Source: Gammaproteobacteria bacterium (lineage in GTDB: Bacteria > Pseudomonadota > Gammaproteobacteria > SZUA-140). From it: a DNA stretch of 64,000 nt. The stretch is taken from contig JADJWH010000001.1 in NCBI GenBank assembly GCA_016716465.1, forward strand, positions 682,001 to 746,000, read 5' to 3'. The notes beneath the pieces were generated by a model that ran no database searches, had not been told where the DNA came from, and worked only from the letters and a program-made list of their open reading frames with translations. A program made the translations under genes and the position numbers. Below, piece after piece: positions 1-9,223 of this stretch (the first letter of the stretch is position 1; the number at the start of each line of letters is the position of its first letter).

Positions 1-1
1 T

Positions 2-802
2 GCGCTTGCTTCGAGCTCGTCGATGCATCTGATTACGGCGCATCCGCGCTTTTTCCTGACACCAGCGCAGACATTCCACGATCGCGCGTACATCGACTTC
101 GCCGGTTTGCAATCGGGAAATGGCTGGACGTACGATCCATATATCCCCGAGCCGCGTCGGCCCTTCGATGCCACACTGGCGAGTCAGGCCGCGATCGAGT
201 GGACCCAGACCTTGTATAACCAGGTGCCGATAAAACCCGTCATAAATCAGGAAGTGGTGTACGACAGCCGGAATCTTCAGGCCAGTGATACTGTGAATTA
301 CCTGCAGCCCTATCCCGCCAGGTTGCCCAGAAGTACGGCATATCTCGCCATGCTTTCGGGTTCTGCGGGCATAACCTATGGCGCCGGCGGTGTATGGAAC
401 TGGGGCCAGAATGTGGGGAATGCCACCGCCGGTTGGTCACTGGCGGAATCCCTGGCAAGACCCAGCGCGACACAGATGCAATATATGTACGAGCTGTTTT
501 CCGGGCTGAATTGGTGGGATCTGGAACCTGCCCACGGTCTGATTCAGAATCAATCATCTGACTGGCTCGCCAGAATGGTGGTGGCCAGAACCCGGGATGG
601 TGGTTTGGGCGTGGCGTATCTTCCGGATAACGATGGCATCATATTGGATATGTCAGATTTCAGTGGTCCCATGAGTGTTCGCTGGTTCAATCCAATTACA
701 AATGTATCGCTAGTCGATCCAACCCAGGTGATGAACACGGGAAATCATGCCTTCGCAAAACCCGGGGGCTGGTCTGACGCGGTGCTAGTGCTTCAGCGCT
801 GA
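2..802 (+). CDS. DUF4038/apiosidase-like glycoside hydrolase, C-terminal part
   Basis: The reading frame is open from the first bases of the window, so the 5' end is missing. The visible part resembles the second half of DUF4038 (apiosidase-like, GH140-type barrel): an acidic motif INQEVVYDSR, a segment with AYLAMLSGSAGITYGAGGVW, then NWWDLEP. It is followed by a small beta-rich domain, about residues 185-259, like the putative collagen-binding domain that usually follows DUF4038. The likely role is hydrolysis of plant or microbial polysaccharide side chains, probably outside the cytoplasm; the signal peptide would lie upstream of the window. The next gene is 200 bp away and unrelated. Substrate cannot be assigned. 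Confidence 0.65.
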   Translation, partial: ALASSSSMHLITAHPRFFLTPAQTFHDRAYIDFAGLQSGNGWTYDPYIPEPRRPFDATLASQAAIEWTQTLYNQVPIKPVINQEVVYDSRNLQASDTVNYLQPYPARLPRSTAYLAMLSGSAGITYGAGGVWNWGQNVGNATAGWSLAESLARPSATQMQYMYELFSGLNWWDLEPAHGLIQNQSSDWLARMVVARTRDGGLGVAYLPDNDGIILDMSDFSGPMSVRWFNPITNVSLVDPTQVMNTGNHAFAKPGGWSDAVLVLQR

Positions 803-1004
803 GCCGACGCATTTCCAAGAAAGGATCATCCGCCGGTCTGTGCCATCTTCAGCATAGACCGGCGGGATACTATTCCAAGGGCGCATCGTAGCCGATGCCG
901 CTTGCTTTTCTGTTGAGATTGAGGGAAATTCATTACGTTGCCTGCCCCGGCGGATGCTCGAGCGGCGGGCGGCTTTCCGCGTCAACCAGGAGAGGTGGGC
1001 GAGC

Positions 1005-1355
1005 ATGGCCCGTAAACCCGAGATAAAGAACGACAATCTTCAGTATCGGCTGTTGCGCGAAGGCCACATCAAGGAATTCAATGAGAGCAGGGCGCGTGGC
1101 GAACGCGGCGACCTGACGTCCAGTGATTTTCGCGGCATCGACCTGCGCGGCATCGACGCTGACGGCATCGACCTGAGCGGCTGCTATTTTCGCCAGGGAG
1201 ACCTGCGCGGCATCGACTTCACCAATACGATCCTGGAGGGCGCCAGCATCCATGCCGCCAAGATCTCGGGCACCTACTTTCCGAAGGAACTCAGCGCGGA
1301 AGAGATACTGCTTTCACTTCAGCACGGCACCCGCCTGCGGTACTTCAGGAAATAA
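1005..1355 (+). CDS. pentapeptide-repeat protein
   Basis: A small protein of 116 aa. The start is set at ATG 1005 because AGGAGAGG lies 9 bases upstream; an in-frame ATG at 954 has no such site. The middle is a run of five-residue repeats (DFRGI DLRGI DADGI DLSGC YFRQG DLRGI DF), which fold as a right-handed quadrilateral beta helix. The N-terminus is basic (MARKPEIKNDN) and the C-terminus is short and charged. There is no signal peptide, so it is probably cytoplasmic. Similar single-helix proteins are common in gammaproteobacteria with no known function. Gyrase protection of the Qnr type is not supported, because the repeat domain is far too short. Confidence 0.7.
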   Translation: MARKPEIKNDNLQYRLLREGHIKEFNESRARGERGDLTSSDFRGIDLRGIDADGIDLSGCYFRQGDLRGIDFTNTILEGASIHAAKISGTYFPKELSAEEILLSLQHGTRLRYFRK

Positions 1356-1668
1356 TCCTCCCGTCTCCGGCCGACACCCGCCGTCGCCGATCCACCCCGA
1401 CGTCCCATATTCCGGCGCCCGCGATCCCGGGGCGTGATCGGGCGCTTTTCCAGTACTGCATCCCCCGCTGACCCTGGCCACGAGGCTAACGTTTCGGCGC
1501 CATTGTGCCGATTCCAGCATCAGCCCGATTGAAATTCGTGTGTGAACACATGACATATATATGGAGTAAACCTAGAAATCATCTTTATAAATCTTTTTAT
1601 CATATTGATTATTAAACATAATAGGCGTATATTTCTTGTCACATTCCCTGCCAAGACCGAGCGGCGGC
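1356..1668. other. intergenic stretch, no gene seen
   Basis: The first 100 bases are GC-rich and hold a terminator-like hairpin. The last 120 bases turn AT-rich and contain the likely but unresolved promoter region of the downstream lipoprotein gene. Short reading frames here lack ribosome sites and family resemblance. Confidence 0.5.
1415..1449 (+). terminator. intrinsic terminator after the pentapeptide-repeat gene
   Basis: GCGCCC at 1415-1420 pairs with GGGCGC at 1440-1445, the stem is extended by GATC-type pairing inside, and TTTT follows at 1446-1449. It lies 60 bp downstream of the pentapeptide gene. Confidence 0.6.
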
Positions 1669-2769
1669 ATGAAAACCCGCGCCAGATATCAAGCCCTTGT
1701 CCTGATGTGCATTTCTCTGCTGGCGGGGGGGTGCAGCAGCTCGGAAACCGGGATGCCGGGCGGCGGTTCCTCCACGCCGACCGATCCGCTCGCGGTCGAT
1801 GAGATCACCTCGGAGAATGCGCTCGCGCTGTCGCGATCCTCGCTGGATCTGGTTACCCGCCTGGTCGTGATCGGGCATATCGCGATCGCGATGGTCAAGG
1901 ATGGCATGGTCGTGTTGAACGATCCCGACCGGGCCCAGGGCGATCTGGTCAATATCCCGGAATGTGCATCGAGTCCGGCGGGGTACGGACCGGAAACCAA
2001 CCGCATCACCTACATGGTATACGGCGAGGGTTTTCGCCTGCCGGCCGGCGACTCGCTGCACGTTCCATTCTCGCAGTGCACAGTCGAGGGGAATCTGGTC
2101 GACAATTCTTTCCTGGATATCGCCGGACTCGAGATCAGCGGAGACCCTTCGGCCGCTTCCGGCAACTGGAGCATCGAGGCGCTGCTGTCACTCGGCCCCA
2201 TGCAGTTCATCAATGACAACGCAACGCTGACCTCGATCACCGACAGCATGACAATGACGGCGACCCGCAGCAATGGTGTCCTGAGCATAACGCTCGCGGT
2301 CGGTGCGGATGTCGGCAGCGGCCAGACCGGTGGGCTCAACGCACAATTGTTGTCCCATCCCTTCATTTCGGGCGTGCGGGCGATCAACTATCAGCTGCGA
2401 CCGTTTTATCTCGTCGTCAGCCAGAACGGAAACAGCGGGGATTACACCGTATCCGTGCAGTCGCACCCCACGGACGGCGCCAGCATCCTGAACCGATACG
2501 TCTCGAATCCCAGCAGCGAAATCCCGCTTCGTGTCGTGACCACCTCGCCGGTGCTATGGGATAGCGGGCGACCGGACGATTTGTCCGACACTCCGACTTC
2601 AGGTGCGGTCCGGTTCAGCGAGACCAATTGCACGAACTGCGGCAGCATACTCGCCACCGTCCAGAGTGACGGCGTCGCCCTGACGGTGAACGACGGCGCG
2701 GCCGTTACCAGCGACATTGTCGAGTGGGCCACGCTGGTCTCGCCGCCCGATCTCGAAGCCAGTCCCTAG
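1669..2769 (+). CDS. predicted lipoprotein of unknown function
   Basis: The start is placed at ATG 1669 because it directly opens a lipoprotein signal: MKTRARYQ, a hydrophobic stretch, then the lipobox LLAGGC with Cys at about residue 22. An earlier in-frame ATG at 1636 would only add an unlikely N-terminal tail. After a Ser/Gly/Thr-rich linker the mature protein (about 340 aa) is beta-rich and acidic. It contains a late CTNCG motif, suggesting a disulphide or metal site. I do not recognise the family. It is monocistronic, followed by convergent dapE. Likely anchored in the outer or inner membrane facing the periplasm. Confidence 0.6.
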   Translation: MKTRARYQALVLMCISLLAGGCSSSETGMPGGGSSTPTDPLAVDEITSENALALSRSSLDLVTRLVVIGHIAIAMVKDGMVVLNDPDRAQGDLVNIPECASSPAGYGPETNRITYMVYGEGFRLPAGDSLHVPFSQCTVEGNLVDNSFLDIAGLEISGDPSAASGNWSIEALLSLGPMQFINDNATLTSITDSMTMTATRSNGVLSITLAVGADVGSGQTGGLNAQLLSHPFISGVRAINYQLRPFYLVVSQNGNSGDYTVSVQSHPTDGASILNRYVSNPSSEIPLRVVTTSPVLWDSGRPDDLSDTPTSGAVRFSETNCTNCGSILATVQSDGVALTVNDGAAVTSDIVEWATLVSPPDLEASP

Positions 2770-2855
2770 GCTCCCGCGGCGTTCGCGCGCATTCCGGGTA
2801 TTATCCCGATATTGCCCCATGCGGACAGGCACAGGAAGTGCCGTTGCACGTCCGC

Positions 2856-3983
2856 TCAGCTCAGCAATCCATCCAGCACCCGTTCATAGATCCGCGACAG
2901 GGCTTCAAGGTCGTCGACGCTCACATGCTCGTCGATCTTGTGGATGCTCGCATTGAGCGGGCCGAGTTCCACCACCTGAGCCCCGGTGGGCGCGATGAAA
3001 CGCCCGTCGGATGTCCCACCGGAGGTGGACAGGCTCGTGTCGTGTCCGGTGACCGCGCGCACCGCGGCGCGCATGGCGTCCACGAGTTCCCCGGGCCGTG
3101 TCAGAAACGGTTCGCCCGACAGGCGCCATTCCAGCGTGTAATCGAGCGGGTGCCTCTTCAGTACGGACTCGACCCTGGCCTTCAGATCTTCCGCCGCGCT
3201 CTCGGTGGAGTAACGGAAATTGAACAGCGCCTCGATGCGTCCCGGGATGACATTGTCGGCCCCGGTGCCGGCGTTGAGATTCGAGAATTGAAAGGTCGTG
3301 GGCGGAAAGAACTCATTGCCCTGGTCCCATTGCAGCGCGCACAGCTCGGCGAGCGCCGGTGCCAGGCGGTGGATCGGGTTGTCGGCCAGGTGGGGGTAGG
3401 CGATATGGCCCTGTACGCCCCGGACGATGAGCTTCCCTCCGAGTGAGCCGCGACGTCCATTCTTGATCACGTCGCCGAGCCGCTTTTCGCAGGTCGGTTC
3501 TCCCACCAGGCAGCAGTCGATCTGGGTTCCGTGCTGGGTAAGATACTCCATCACCTTGCGCGTACCGTCGATTGACGGGCCTTCCTCGTCGCTCGTGATC
3601 AGAAAGCCAATCGAACCCCGATGGACGGGATGGGCGTCGATGAAGCGCTCGCAGGCGGTGATCATGGCGGCCAGGCTGCCCTTCATGTCGGCCGCGCCAC
3701 GCCCGTAGAGGCGGCCGTCACGTACCGTGGGGACGAACGGGTCCGAATGCCACTGATCGAGCGGCCCGGTCGGCACGACGTCGGTATGGCCCGCGAAGAC
3801 GAACAGCGGTGCCGCCTCGCCGTGGCGGGCCCAGAAATTCTCCACATCGCCGAAGGGCAGTCGCTCGACGTGGAAGTCCAGGGCCTCGAGGCGCTCGATC
3901 ATGATTTCCTGGCAGCCCGCATCCTGCGGGGTGACGGAAGGACAGGCAATCAGGCGCTTGGCCAGTTCTAGGGTCTCGGACAT
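2856..3983 (-). CDS. dapE: succinyl-diaminopimelate desuccinylase
   Basis: A 375-aa M20-family zinc peptidase that converts N-succinyl-LL-diaminopimelate to LL-diaminopimelate and succinate in lysine and peptidoglycan precursor synthesis. Diagnostic motifs are visible: FAGHTDVVPTG (first metal His and catalytic Asp), GRGAADMKG (bridging Asp), TSDEEGPSIDGT (general-base Glu) and GGTSDGRFI near the C-terminus, which is typical of DapE rather than ArgE. Length and start match the family. It is a single gene here; dapD and dapC of the same pathway lie about 23 kb away in the window. A TATAAT -10 element lies about 75 bp upstream. Confidence 0.96.
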   Translation of the reverse strand: MSETLELAKRLIACPSVTPQDAGCQEIMIERLEALDFHVERLPFGDVENFWARHGEAAPLFVFAGHTDVVPTGPLDQWHSDPFVPTVRDGRLYGRGAADMKGSLAAMITACERFIDAHPVHRGSIGFLITSDEEGPSIDGTRKVMEYLTQHGTQIDCCLVGEPTCEKRLGDVIKNGRRGSLGGKLIVRGVQGHIAYPHLADNPIHRLAPALAELCALQWDQGNEFFPPTTFQFSNLNAGTGADNVIPGRIEALFNFRYSTESAAEDLKARVESVLKRHPLDYTLEWRLSGEPFLTRPGELVDAMRAAVRAVTGHDTSLSTSGGTSDGRFIAPTGAQVVELGPLNASIHKIDEHVSVDDLEALSRIYERVLDGLLS

Positions 3984-4448
3984 GGGGCTGGGCTTCTGCT
4001 TGGGTTATGACTCGATTTCAGCGGTAGGTCACGCGGCGCACATACGCCTGCCGCGGCTATTATAGGTCATGCCCGTGCACCCCGGACACCCTGTGGGGCG
4101 GCTGTCCTGATGTTATGCGGCGAGTCCAGTGCCGCTCGGATGAATCATGCGATGAATATGGTTTCGCCATGGTCGCTCGAAGTTCCCCGGGAGGACAACC
4201 CGATGGGCCGCACTATTTTAAAGCGCCGCGGGATGGTAATGTCGTCTGCTGGTGCGCTTCTTCGGGTTCGTCTCTCGGTTCTATTCGTCGCATGCGGGCA
4301 TCACAATCGGGATAATATCTCCTGTTATATCTCATGTTTATCAATTAAGTCATTATTTTAATTTTTATTTGATAATTTTTTTCTGGTTCGGGGATGTAGT
4401 GTGTGGCGGTGGAAATTCTGCCGGGGAAGAGTTGGCAATAAACCTGCA
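3984..4448. other. intergenic region between dapE and ureD
   Basis: Divergent upstream region of 465 bp. The dapE-proximal half is GC-rich. Bases 4305-4385 are strikingly AT-rich, with two GATAAT motifs, and probably hold the ureD promoter, but no -35/-10 pair or sigma-54 GG-N10-GC motif could be fixed there. The short reading frames in this stretch look non-coding. Confidence 0.5.
4059..4064 (-). promoter_or_regulatory. -10 element for dapE
   Basis: A perfect TATAAT on the minus strand, about 75 bp upstream of the dapE start. I see no good -35 hexamer at the usual spacing, so only the -10 is supported. Confidence 0.45.
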
Positions 4449-5357
4449 ATGACGTGCAAGCATGGCGAAATCGTGGATGGGGAAGATGTTCTGCGCCCGG
4501 AAGGCGGCGCGGTAAACAGCGTGGCGCTGGATGTGGCCGCTGATGGCTGGGACGCGGCCCTGAGGTTGGTCTTCCGACGCGATGGCGCGCGCACGGTGCT
4601 CGCGCGCCGGTCTTCCTGCGGGCCGCTGCAGGTTCAGCGTCCGTTCTATCCCGGGGATGGCGTCTGCCACGTCTATCTGCTGCACCCGCCGGGAGGCGTG
4701 GTCGGCGGCGACCGGCTGGAGATCCGCGCTGAACTCGACAACGGAGCGCAGGTGCTGCTGACCACGCCGGCCGCAGGCAAGTTCTACCGCAGCGGAGGAC
4801 GCATGGCGGCGCAGCTTCAGCACTTCACGGTTGCGGAAGGCGCCGCGCTCGAGTGGCTGCCGCAGGAGACCATCGTGTTCGATGGCGCGCGCGCACGCGG
4901 CACGACACGGGTTGAACTCGCTCACGGGGCGAGCTTCCTCGGCTGGGAGATCGTCTGTCTCGGGCGGCCGGCGGGAGGCGAGCGGTTCACGAATGGAGTG
5001 TTCATACAGGGCATGGAGGTGTATCGCCAGGGACGGCCCTTATTGCATGAGTGCAGCCGCTTCGACGGTGGCGGCGCCATCCTCGATGCGCCGTGGGGAT
5101 TGAACGGTTGCCCGGTCAGCGGCACGCTGGTCTGCACTGGGAGAGACGAGGCCGATCTTGCCGTGGTGCGCGAGTCCTTGGGCGAGGACGGATGCGACGA
5201 GATGACCGGGGCCACGCTGCTGGAGGATGTGCTGCTGGTGCGTTTTCTCGGTACGCAGGCCGAACGTGCGCGCGAGCGTTTCCTGCGGGTATGGGAGGCG
5301 TTGCGGCCCAGGACATTCGGCAGGCCGGCATTGCGTCCGAGGATCTGGAATACATGA
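4449..5357 (+). CDS. ureD: urease accessory protein UreD
   Basis: A 302-aa UreD/UreH family protein, the scaffold that binds apo-urease and, with UreF and UreG, delivers nickel to the active site. Family features: RSSCGPLQVQRPFYP near the N-terminus, then HPPGGVVGGDRLEI, TTPAAGKFYRS and EWLPQETIVFDGA. The start is uncertain: ATG 4449 gives a length slightly above the usual 280 aa, and an upstream in-frame ATG at 4401 exists. It is the first gene of the ureD-A-B-C-EF-G cluster. The gap to ureA (107 bp) contains short direct and inverted motifs related to the heptamer repeats. Confidence 0.92.
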   Translation: MTCKHGEIVDGEDVLRPEGGAVNSVALDVAADGWDAALRLVFRRDGARTVLARRSSCGPLQVQRPFYPGDGVCHVYLLHPPGGVVGGDRLEIRAELDNGAQVLLTTPAAGKFYRSGGRMAAQLQHFTVAEGAALEWLPQETIVFDGARARGTTRVELAHGASFLGWEIVCLGRPAGGERFTNGVFIQGMEVYRQGRPLLHECSRFDGGGAILDAPWGLNGCPVSGTLVCTGRDEADLAVVRESLGEDGCDEMTGATLLEDVLLVRFLGTQAERARERFLRVWEALRPRTFGRPALRPRIWNT

Positions 5358-5464
5358 GGTTTCGCGAAGGGTAATGGGTAAACGGTAACAGGGCAGGGTG
5401 TCTGGAGTGGAAAGTCTCCATCACCCATCGCCAGACGTTCGTCAAACAGCCAGGAGAATGCGAA

Positions 5465-5767
5465 GTGGAGCTGACCCCACGCGAGAAAGACAAGCTGCTG
5501 ATCTTCACCGCCGGGCTGCTGGCCGAGCGGCGCAAGGCCCGCGGCCTCAAGCTGAACTATCCCGAGGCGATCGCCTATATCTCGGCGGCTATCCTCGAGG
5601 GCGCGCGTGATGGTTGCAGTGTGGCGGAACTGATGAGCTACGGCGCCACGCTGCTGACGCGCGCGGATGTGATGGACGGGATCGCCGAGATGATCCCGGA
5701 GGTTCAGGTCGAGGCGACCTTCCCCGATGGCACGAAGCTCGTCACCGTGCATAACCCGATCGTCTGA
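5465..5767 (+). CDS. ureA: urease gamma subunit
   Basis: A 100-aa small structural subunit of urease, the expected length for a separate gamma chain. It begins MELTPREKDKLLIFTAG and contains RKARGLKLNYPEAIA and the C-terminal TKLVTVHNPI. The start codon is GTG at 5465, fixed by AGGAGA 7 bases upstream; the ATG at 5458 is out of frame. With UreB and UreC it forms the (alpha-beta-gamma)3 enzyme that hydrolyses urea to ammonia and carbamate in the cytoplasm. Confidence 0.96.
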   Translation: MELTPREKDKLLIFTAGLLAERRKARGLKLNYPEAIAYISAAILEGARDGCSVAELMSYGATLLTRADVMDGIAEMIPEVQVEATFPDGTKLVTVHNPIV

Positions 5768-5775
5768 AGAACCCG

Positions 5776-5839
5776 AGGATGGTGATGTGAGGCAAGGTTC
5801 CGGGATTTCCATCACCCATCACTCATTCCCTATCACCCC
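5776..5839. repeat. inverted tandem repeat, GGTGATG type
   Basis: Between ureA and ureB. A left arm with GATGGTGATG faces a right arm of tandem CCATCACCCATCACT units; unit spacing is about 7 nt. It belongs to the heptamer repeat family of this window. Confidence 0.5.
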
Positions 5840-5868
5840 TTGTCATACCGGCTAACGAGGAGACCAGA

Positions 5869-6174
5869 ATGATTCCCGGCGAAATCAGCACCGCGGACGG
5901 CGAAATCGAACTCAACGCCGGGCGCGATACCGTGACACTCAGCATCGCGAACTCCGGTGACCGGCCGATCCAGGTCGGCTCGCATTACCATTTCTACGAG
6001 ACCAACGCGGCGCTGGCCTTCGACCGCGAGCAGGCGCGCGGCTTCCGCCTCAATATCCCGGCCGGCACCGCGGTGCGCTTCGAGCCGGGCCAGTCGCGCA
6101 CGGTCGAACTGGTGCGCTACGCGGGCGCCGGGCGCGTCTACGGATTCAACGCAAAGATCATGGGGAAGCTCTGA
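5869..6174 (+). CDS. ureB: urease beta subunit
   Basis: A 101-aa separate beta chain of urease. It starts MIPGEISTADGEIELN and carries the conserved GDRPIQVGSHYHFYETN and GTAVRFEPGQSRTVELV segments. AACGAGGAG lies just upstream of the ATG. The stop at 6172-6174 is one base before the GTG start of ureC, so the two structural genes are tightly coupled. It helps shape the flap region over the nickel site. Confidence 0.97.
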   Translation: MIPGEISTADGEIELNAGRDTVTLSIANSGDRPIQVGSHYHFYETNAALAFDREQARGFRLNIPAGTAVRFEPGQSRTVELVRYAGAGRVYGFNAKIMGKL

Positions 6175-6175
6175 C

Positions 6176-7879
6176 GTGACTACGATACTGCGGCGCGCGT
6201 ACGCGGAGATGTACGGGCCCACGGTCGGCGACCGTGTCCGGCTGGGGGATACCGAGCTCTGGCTCGAGGTCGAGCAGGACCGCACGGTCTACGGCGAGGA
6301 GGTCAAGTTCGGCGGCGGCAAGGTCATTCGCGACGGCATGGGCCAGAGCCAGGCCAGCGCGAAACAGGTGGTCGATTGCGTCATCACCAACGCGCTGATC
6401 GTGGACCACTGGGGCATCGTCAAGGCGGATATCGGCCTCAAGGACGGGCGCATCGCGGGCATTGGCAAGGCGGGCAACCCCGATGTCCAGCCCGGGATCG
6501 ATATCGTCATCGGTCCCGGCACCGAGGTCATCGCCGGCGAGGGCCTGATCGCGACCGCCGGCGGCATCGATGCCCACATCCACTTCATCTGCCCGCAACA
6601 GGTGGAGGACGCGCTGATGTCCGGCGTCACCACCATGATCGGTGGCGGCACCGGACCGGCGGCCGGCACCAACGCCACCACCTGCACGCCGGGGCCGTGG
6701 AATATCGCCCGGATGCTGCAGGCCGCGGATGTGCTGCCGATGAACCTCGGTTTTCTCGGCAAGGGCAACGCAAGCCTGCCGCAAGCCCTGGAAGAGCAGG
6801 TCGCCGCCGGGGCGATGGGTCTGAAACTGCATGAGGACTGGGGCACGACGCCCGCCGCGATCGACAACTGCCTGGAGGTGGCGGAAAAGTACGACGTGCA
6901 GGTCGCCATCCACACCGATACTTTGAACGAGTCGGGTTTCGTCGAGGATACGCTCGCCGCCTTCAAGGGGCGCACCATTCATACCTATCACACCGAAGGC
7001 GCCGGCGGTGGCCACGCGCCGGACATCATCAAGGCCTGCGGTGAGGCCAATGTGCTGCCGTCGTCCACCAATCCGACGCGCCCCTATACGGTGAACACGG
7101 TCGACGAGCACCTCGACATGCTGATGGTATGCCATCACCTCGATCCGGGCATTCCGGAGGATGTCGCCTTCGCCGAGTCGCGCATCCGGCGCGAGACCAT
7201 CGCCGCGGAAGACATCCTGCACGACCTCGGCGCCTTCTCGATGATCAGTTCGGATTCGCAGGCCATGGGCCGCGTCGGCGAGGTGATCACGCGCACCTGG
7301 CAGACGGCGCACAAGATGAAGGTCCAGCGCGGCGCGCTCGCGGGCGATCCCGCGCGCCACGATAATGGACGCATCAAACGCTACGTCGCCAAATACACCA
7401 TCAATCCGGCGATCGCCCACGGCGTCGCCGCCGATGTCGGCTCGATCGAGACCGGAAAGCTCGCCGACATCGTGCTGTGGCGCCCGGCCTTCTTCGGCGC
7501 CAAACCGTCGCTGATCCTCAAGGGCGGCCTGATCGCCGCCGCGCCTATGGGCGACCCCAATGCCTCAATCCCGACGCCGCAACCGGTGCACTATCGACCC
7601 ATGTTCGCCGCCCTCGGCGGGGCCTGCGCCGCGACCAGCGTGACTTTCGTGTCGCAGGCCGCGCAGCAGTCGGCGGTCGGCAGTCGCCTGGGCCTCAGGA
7701 AGCGCACGGTGCCGGTGTCCGGGACCCGCAATATCGGCAAGGCCGATATGATCCACAACGATTACCGGCCGCGGATGGAAGTCGATGCGCAGACCTACCA
7801 GGTGCGTGCCGACGGTGAGTTGCTGGTATGCGATCCGATGAGCGTGCTGCCACTGGCGCAGCGGTATTTTCTGTTTTGA
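6176..7879 (+). CDS. ureC: urease alpha (catalytic) subunit
   Basis: A 567-aa catalytic chain. The GTG at 6176 is chosen because it gives the standard family length, has GGGGAAG about 9 bases upstream inside ureB, and puts every active-site residue at its usual number. These are His134 and His136 (HIHF), the carbamylated Lys217 and His219 (LKLHED), the HTYHTEGAGGGHAPD segment with His272, Cys319-His320 (VCHHLD) on the mobile flap, and Asp360 (SSDSQAMG). It binds two Ni(II) ions and hydrolyses urea. All catalytic residues checked are present, so the enzyme should be active if the accessory proteins work. Confidence 0.98.
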   Translation: MTTILRRAYAEMYGPTVGDRVRLGDTELWLEVEQDRTVYGEEVKFGGGKVIRDGMGQSQASAKQVVDCVITNALIVDHWGIVKADIGLKDGRIAGIGKAGNPDVQPGIDIVIGPGTEVIAGEGLIATAGGIDAHIHFICPQQVEDALMSGVTTMIGGGTGPAAGTNATTCTPGPWNIARMLQAADVLPMNLGFLGKGNASLPQALEEQVAAGAMGLKLHEDWGTTPAAIDNCLEVAEKYDVQVAIHTDTLNESGFVEDTLAAFKGRTIHTYHTEGAGGGHAPDIIKACGEANVLPSSTNPTRPYTVNTVDEHLDMLMVCHHLDPGIPEDVAFAESRIRRETIAAEDILHDLGAFSMISSDSQAMGRVGEVITRTWQTAHKMKVQRGALAGDPARHDNGRIKRYVAKYTINPAIAHGVAADVGSIETGKLADIVLWRPAFFGAKPSLILKGGLIAAAPMGDPNASIPTPQPVHYRPMFAALGGACAATSVTFVSQAAQQSAVGSRLGLRKRTVPVSGTRNIGKADMIHNDYRPRMEVDAQTYQVRADGELLVCDPMSVLPLAQRYFLF

Positions 7880-7880
7880 A

Positions 7881-7988
7881 GATGTGAGGAGTGAGGTGTT
7901 CAAGAATAAACGCTTGCCTTTCGAATCCGTCAATGGGTCTCGCCGATTATTAGGACGTATGTTTCCTTTGCTCCTCACTCCGCACATC
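7881..7988. repeat. inverted repeat, GTGAGG type, ureC-ureEF gap
   Basis: An 18-bp arm (GATGTGAGGAGTGAGGTG, 7881-7898) is matched imperfectly by the reverse complement of 7971-7988. They flank a 72-nt AT-richer spacer. It fills almost the entire gap between ureC and ureEF and could form a large hairpin in the operon mRNA. Confidence 0.6.
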
Positions 7989-7998
7989 TCGCCGAACG

Positions 7999-9213
7999 AT
8001 GTTGAAACTGACCGCAATCGTTCAATCCACTGAGGCCCCTGCCGCCATGCTGACGCTGAGCTTCGACCAGCGCCAGCGCAGCCGTCTGCGCGTGACGCTG
8101 GACGACGGGCGCGAGGCCGCGTTGCTGCTCGAGCGCGGCGCCGTACTGCGCGGGGGGTGCTGTCTGCGTTCGGACGACGGGGTCATCGTCCGGGTCATTG
8201 CCGCACCGGAGCCCGTGTCCACGGTCCCGTGTCCGGACCCGTACCTGCTGGCGCGTGCCTGCTACCACCTCGGCAACCGCCACATCCCGCTGCAGATCGG
8301 TACCGGCTGGGTGCGGTATCAGCAGGACCACGTGCTGGACGACCTTGTGCACGGCCTCGGCCTGCGGCCGGTGGCGGAGTCCGCGCCCTTCGAGCCGGAG
8401 GCCGGGGCCTATGGCCATCATGCCCCTGAGACGGGTGGCGGCACGGAACCCTCGCTTGCCCCCGAAGGGCGCGTCAGACCGGAGGAACACGCGGCGCTGC
8501 ACGAATCCGCCCACGCATTCGGTCCGGCGTTGCTGGCGCTGCTGCGCCTGACGAGTTCGTCCCTGCCGGTGGGTTCCTTTGCCTATTCACAGGGCATGGA
8601 ATACGCCGTGGAACACGGCTGGATCAGCGACGAGGCGAGTGCGCGCGCCTGGATCGCGGGCCTGTTGCGGCACAGCCAGGCCCTCCAGGACATGCCGCTG
8701 TTGCTGCGCCTGTGCCGGGCCTGGGAGTCGGATGATGCCGCAGAGGTACAGAGGTGGAATGCGCGCCTGCTGGCCGCGCGCGAATCGCGCGAACTTCGCG
8801 CCGAGGAACTCAATGTCGGCACGGCCCTGGCGCGCCTGCTCGCCGATCTCGGCGTGGCCAGGGCGGGCATGACGCCGTCGGAACAAGTCCCGAAGACGAC
8901 AGACGGGATGCCGCCCTTGGGATATCTCGCGATGTTCGCCCTGGCCTGTGTCGAATGGAAAATTCCGCCGCGGGATGCGGTCTGCGGATACCTGTGGTCC
9001 TGGTGCCAGAACCAGGTTACCGCCGCGATCAAGCTGGTGCCGCTGGGCCAGACCGCGGGTCAGCGCATCCTGCAGACCCTGATCGAGTCGATCCCGGCCG
9101 TGGCCGATCAGGCCTTCGCGCTGGAAGACGAGGATATCGGTTTCACCGCCCCCGGTCTGGCGCTCGCAAGCGCCCGGCACGAGGGGCAGTACACACGGCT
9201 GTTTCTGTCTTAG
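7999..9213 (+). CDS. ureEF: fused urease accessory protein UreE-UreF
   Basis: A single 404-aa frame joins two normally separate proteins. Residues 1 to about 145 match UreE, the nickel metallochaperone (FDQRQRSRLRV, then LLARACYHLGNRHIPLQI, then DHVLDDLVHGLGL). Residues about 145-175 are a linker with scattered His (GHHAP, EEHAALHESAHAFG), which may stand in for the His-rich UreE tail. From about residue 177 the protein is UreF (LLRLTSSSLPVGSFAYSQGM, ending GFTAPGLALASARHE), which binds UreD and UreG. No stop codon or restart lies between the parts. Ure E-F fusions are known, for example in Bordetella. Confidence 0.93.
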   Translation: MLKLTAIVQSTEAPAAMLTLSFDQRQRSRLRVTLDDGREAALLLERGAVLRGGCCLRSDDGVIVRVIAAPEPVSTVPCPDPYLLARACYHLGNRHIPLQIGTGWVRYQQDHVLDDLVHGLGLRPVAESAPFEPEAGAYGHHAPETGGGTEPSLAPEGRVRPEEHAALHESAHAFGPALLALLRLTSSSLPVGSFAYSQGMEYAVEHGWISDEASARAWIAGLLRHSQALQDMPLLLRLCRAWESDDAAEVQRWNARLLAARESRELRAEELNVGTALARLLADLGVARAGMTPSEQVPKTTDGMPPLGYLAMFALACVEWKIPPRDAVCGYLWSWCQNQVTAAIKLVPLGQTAGQRILQTLIESIPAVADQAFALEDEDIGFTAPGLALASARHEGQYTRLFLS

Positions 9214-9223
9214 AACCGGATGC

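Noticed and set aside
4110..4361. 83-codon frame upstream of ureD
   Set aside because: No ribosome site, no recognisable motif, crosses a sharp change from GC-rich to AT-rich sequence; reads as non-coding leader.
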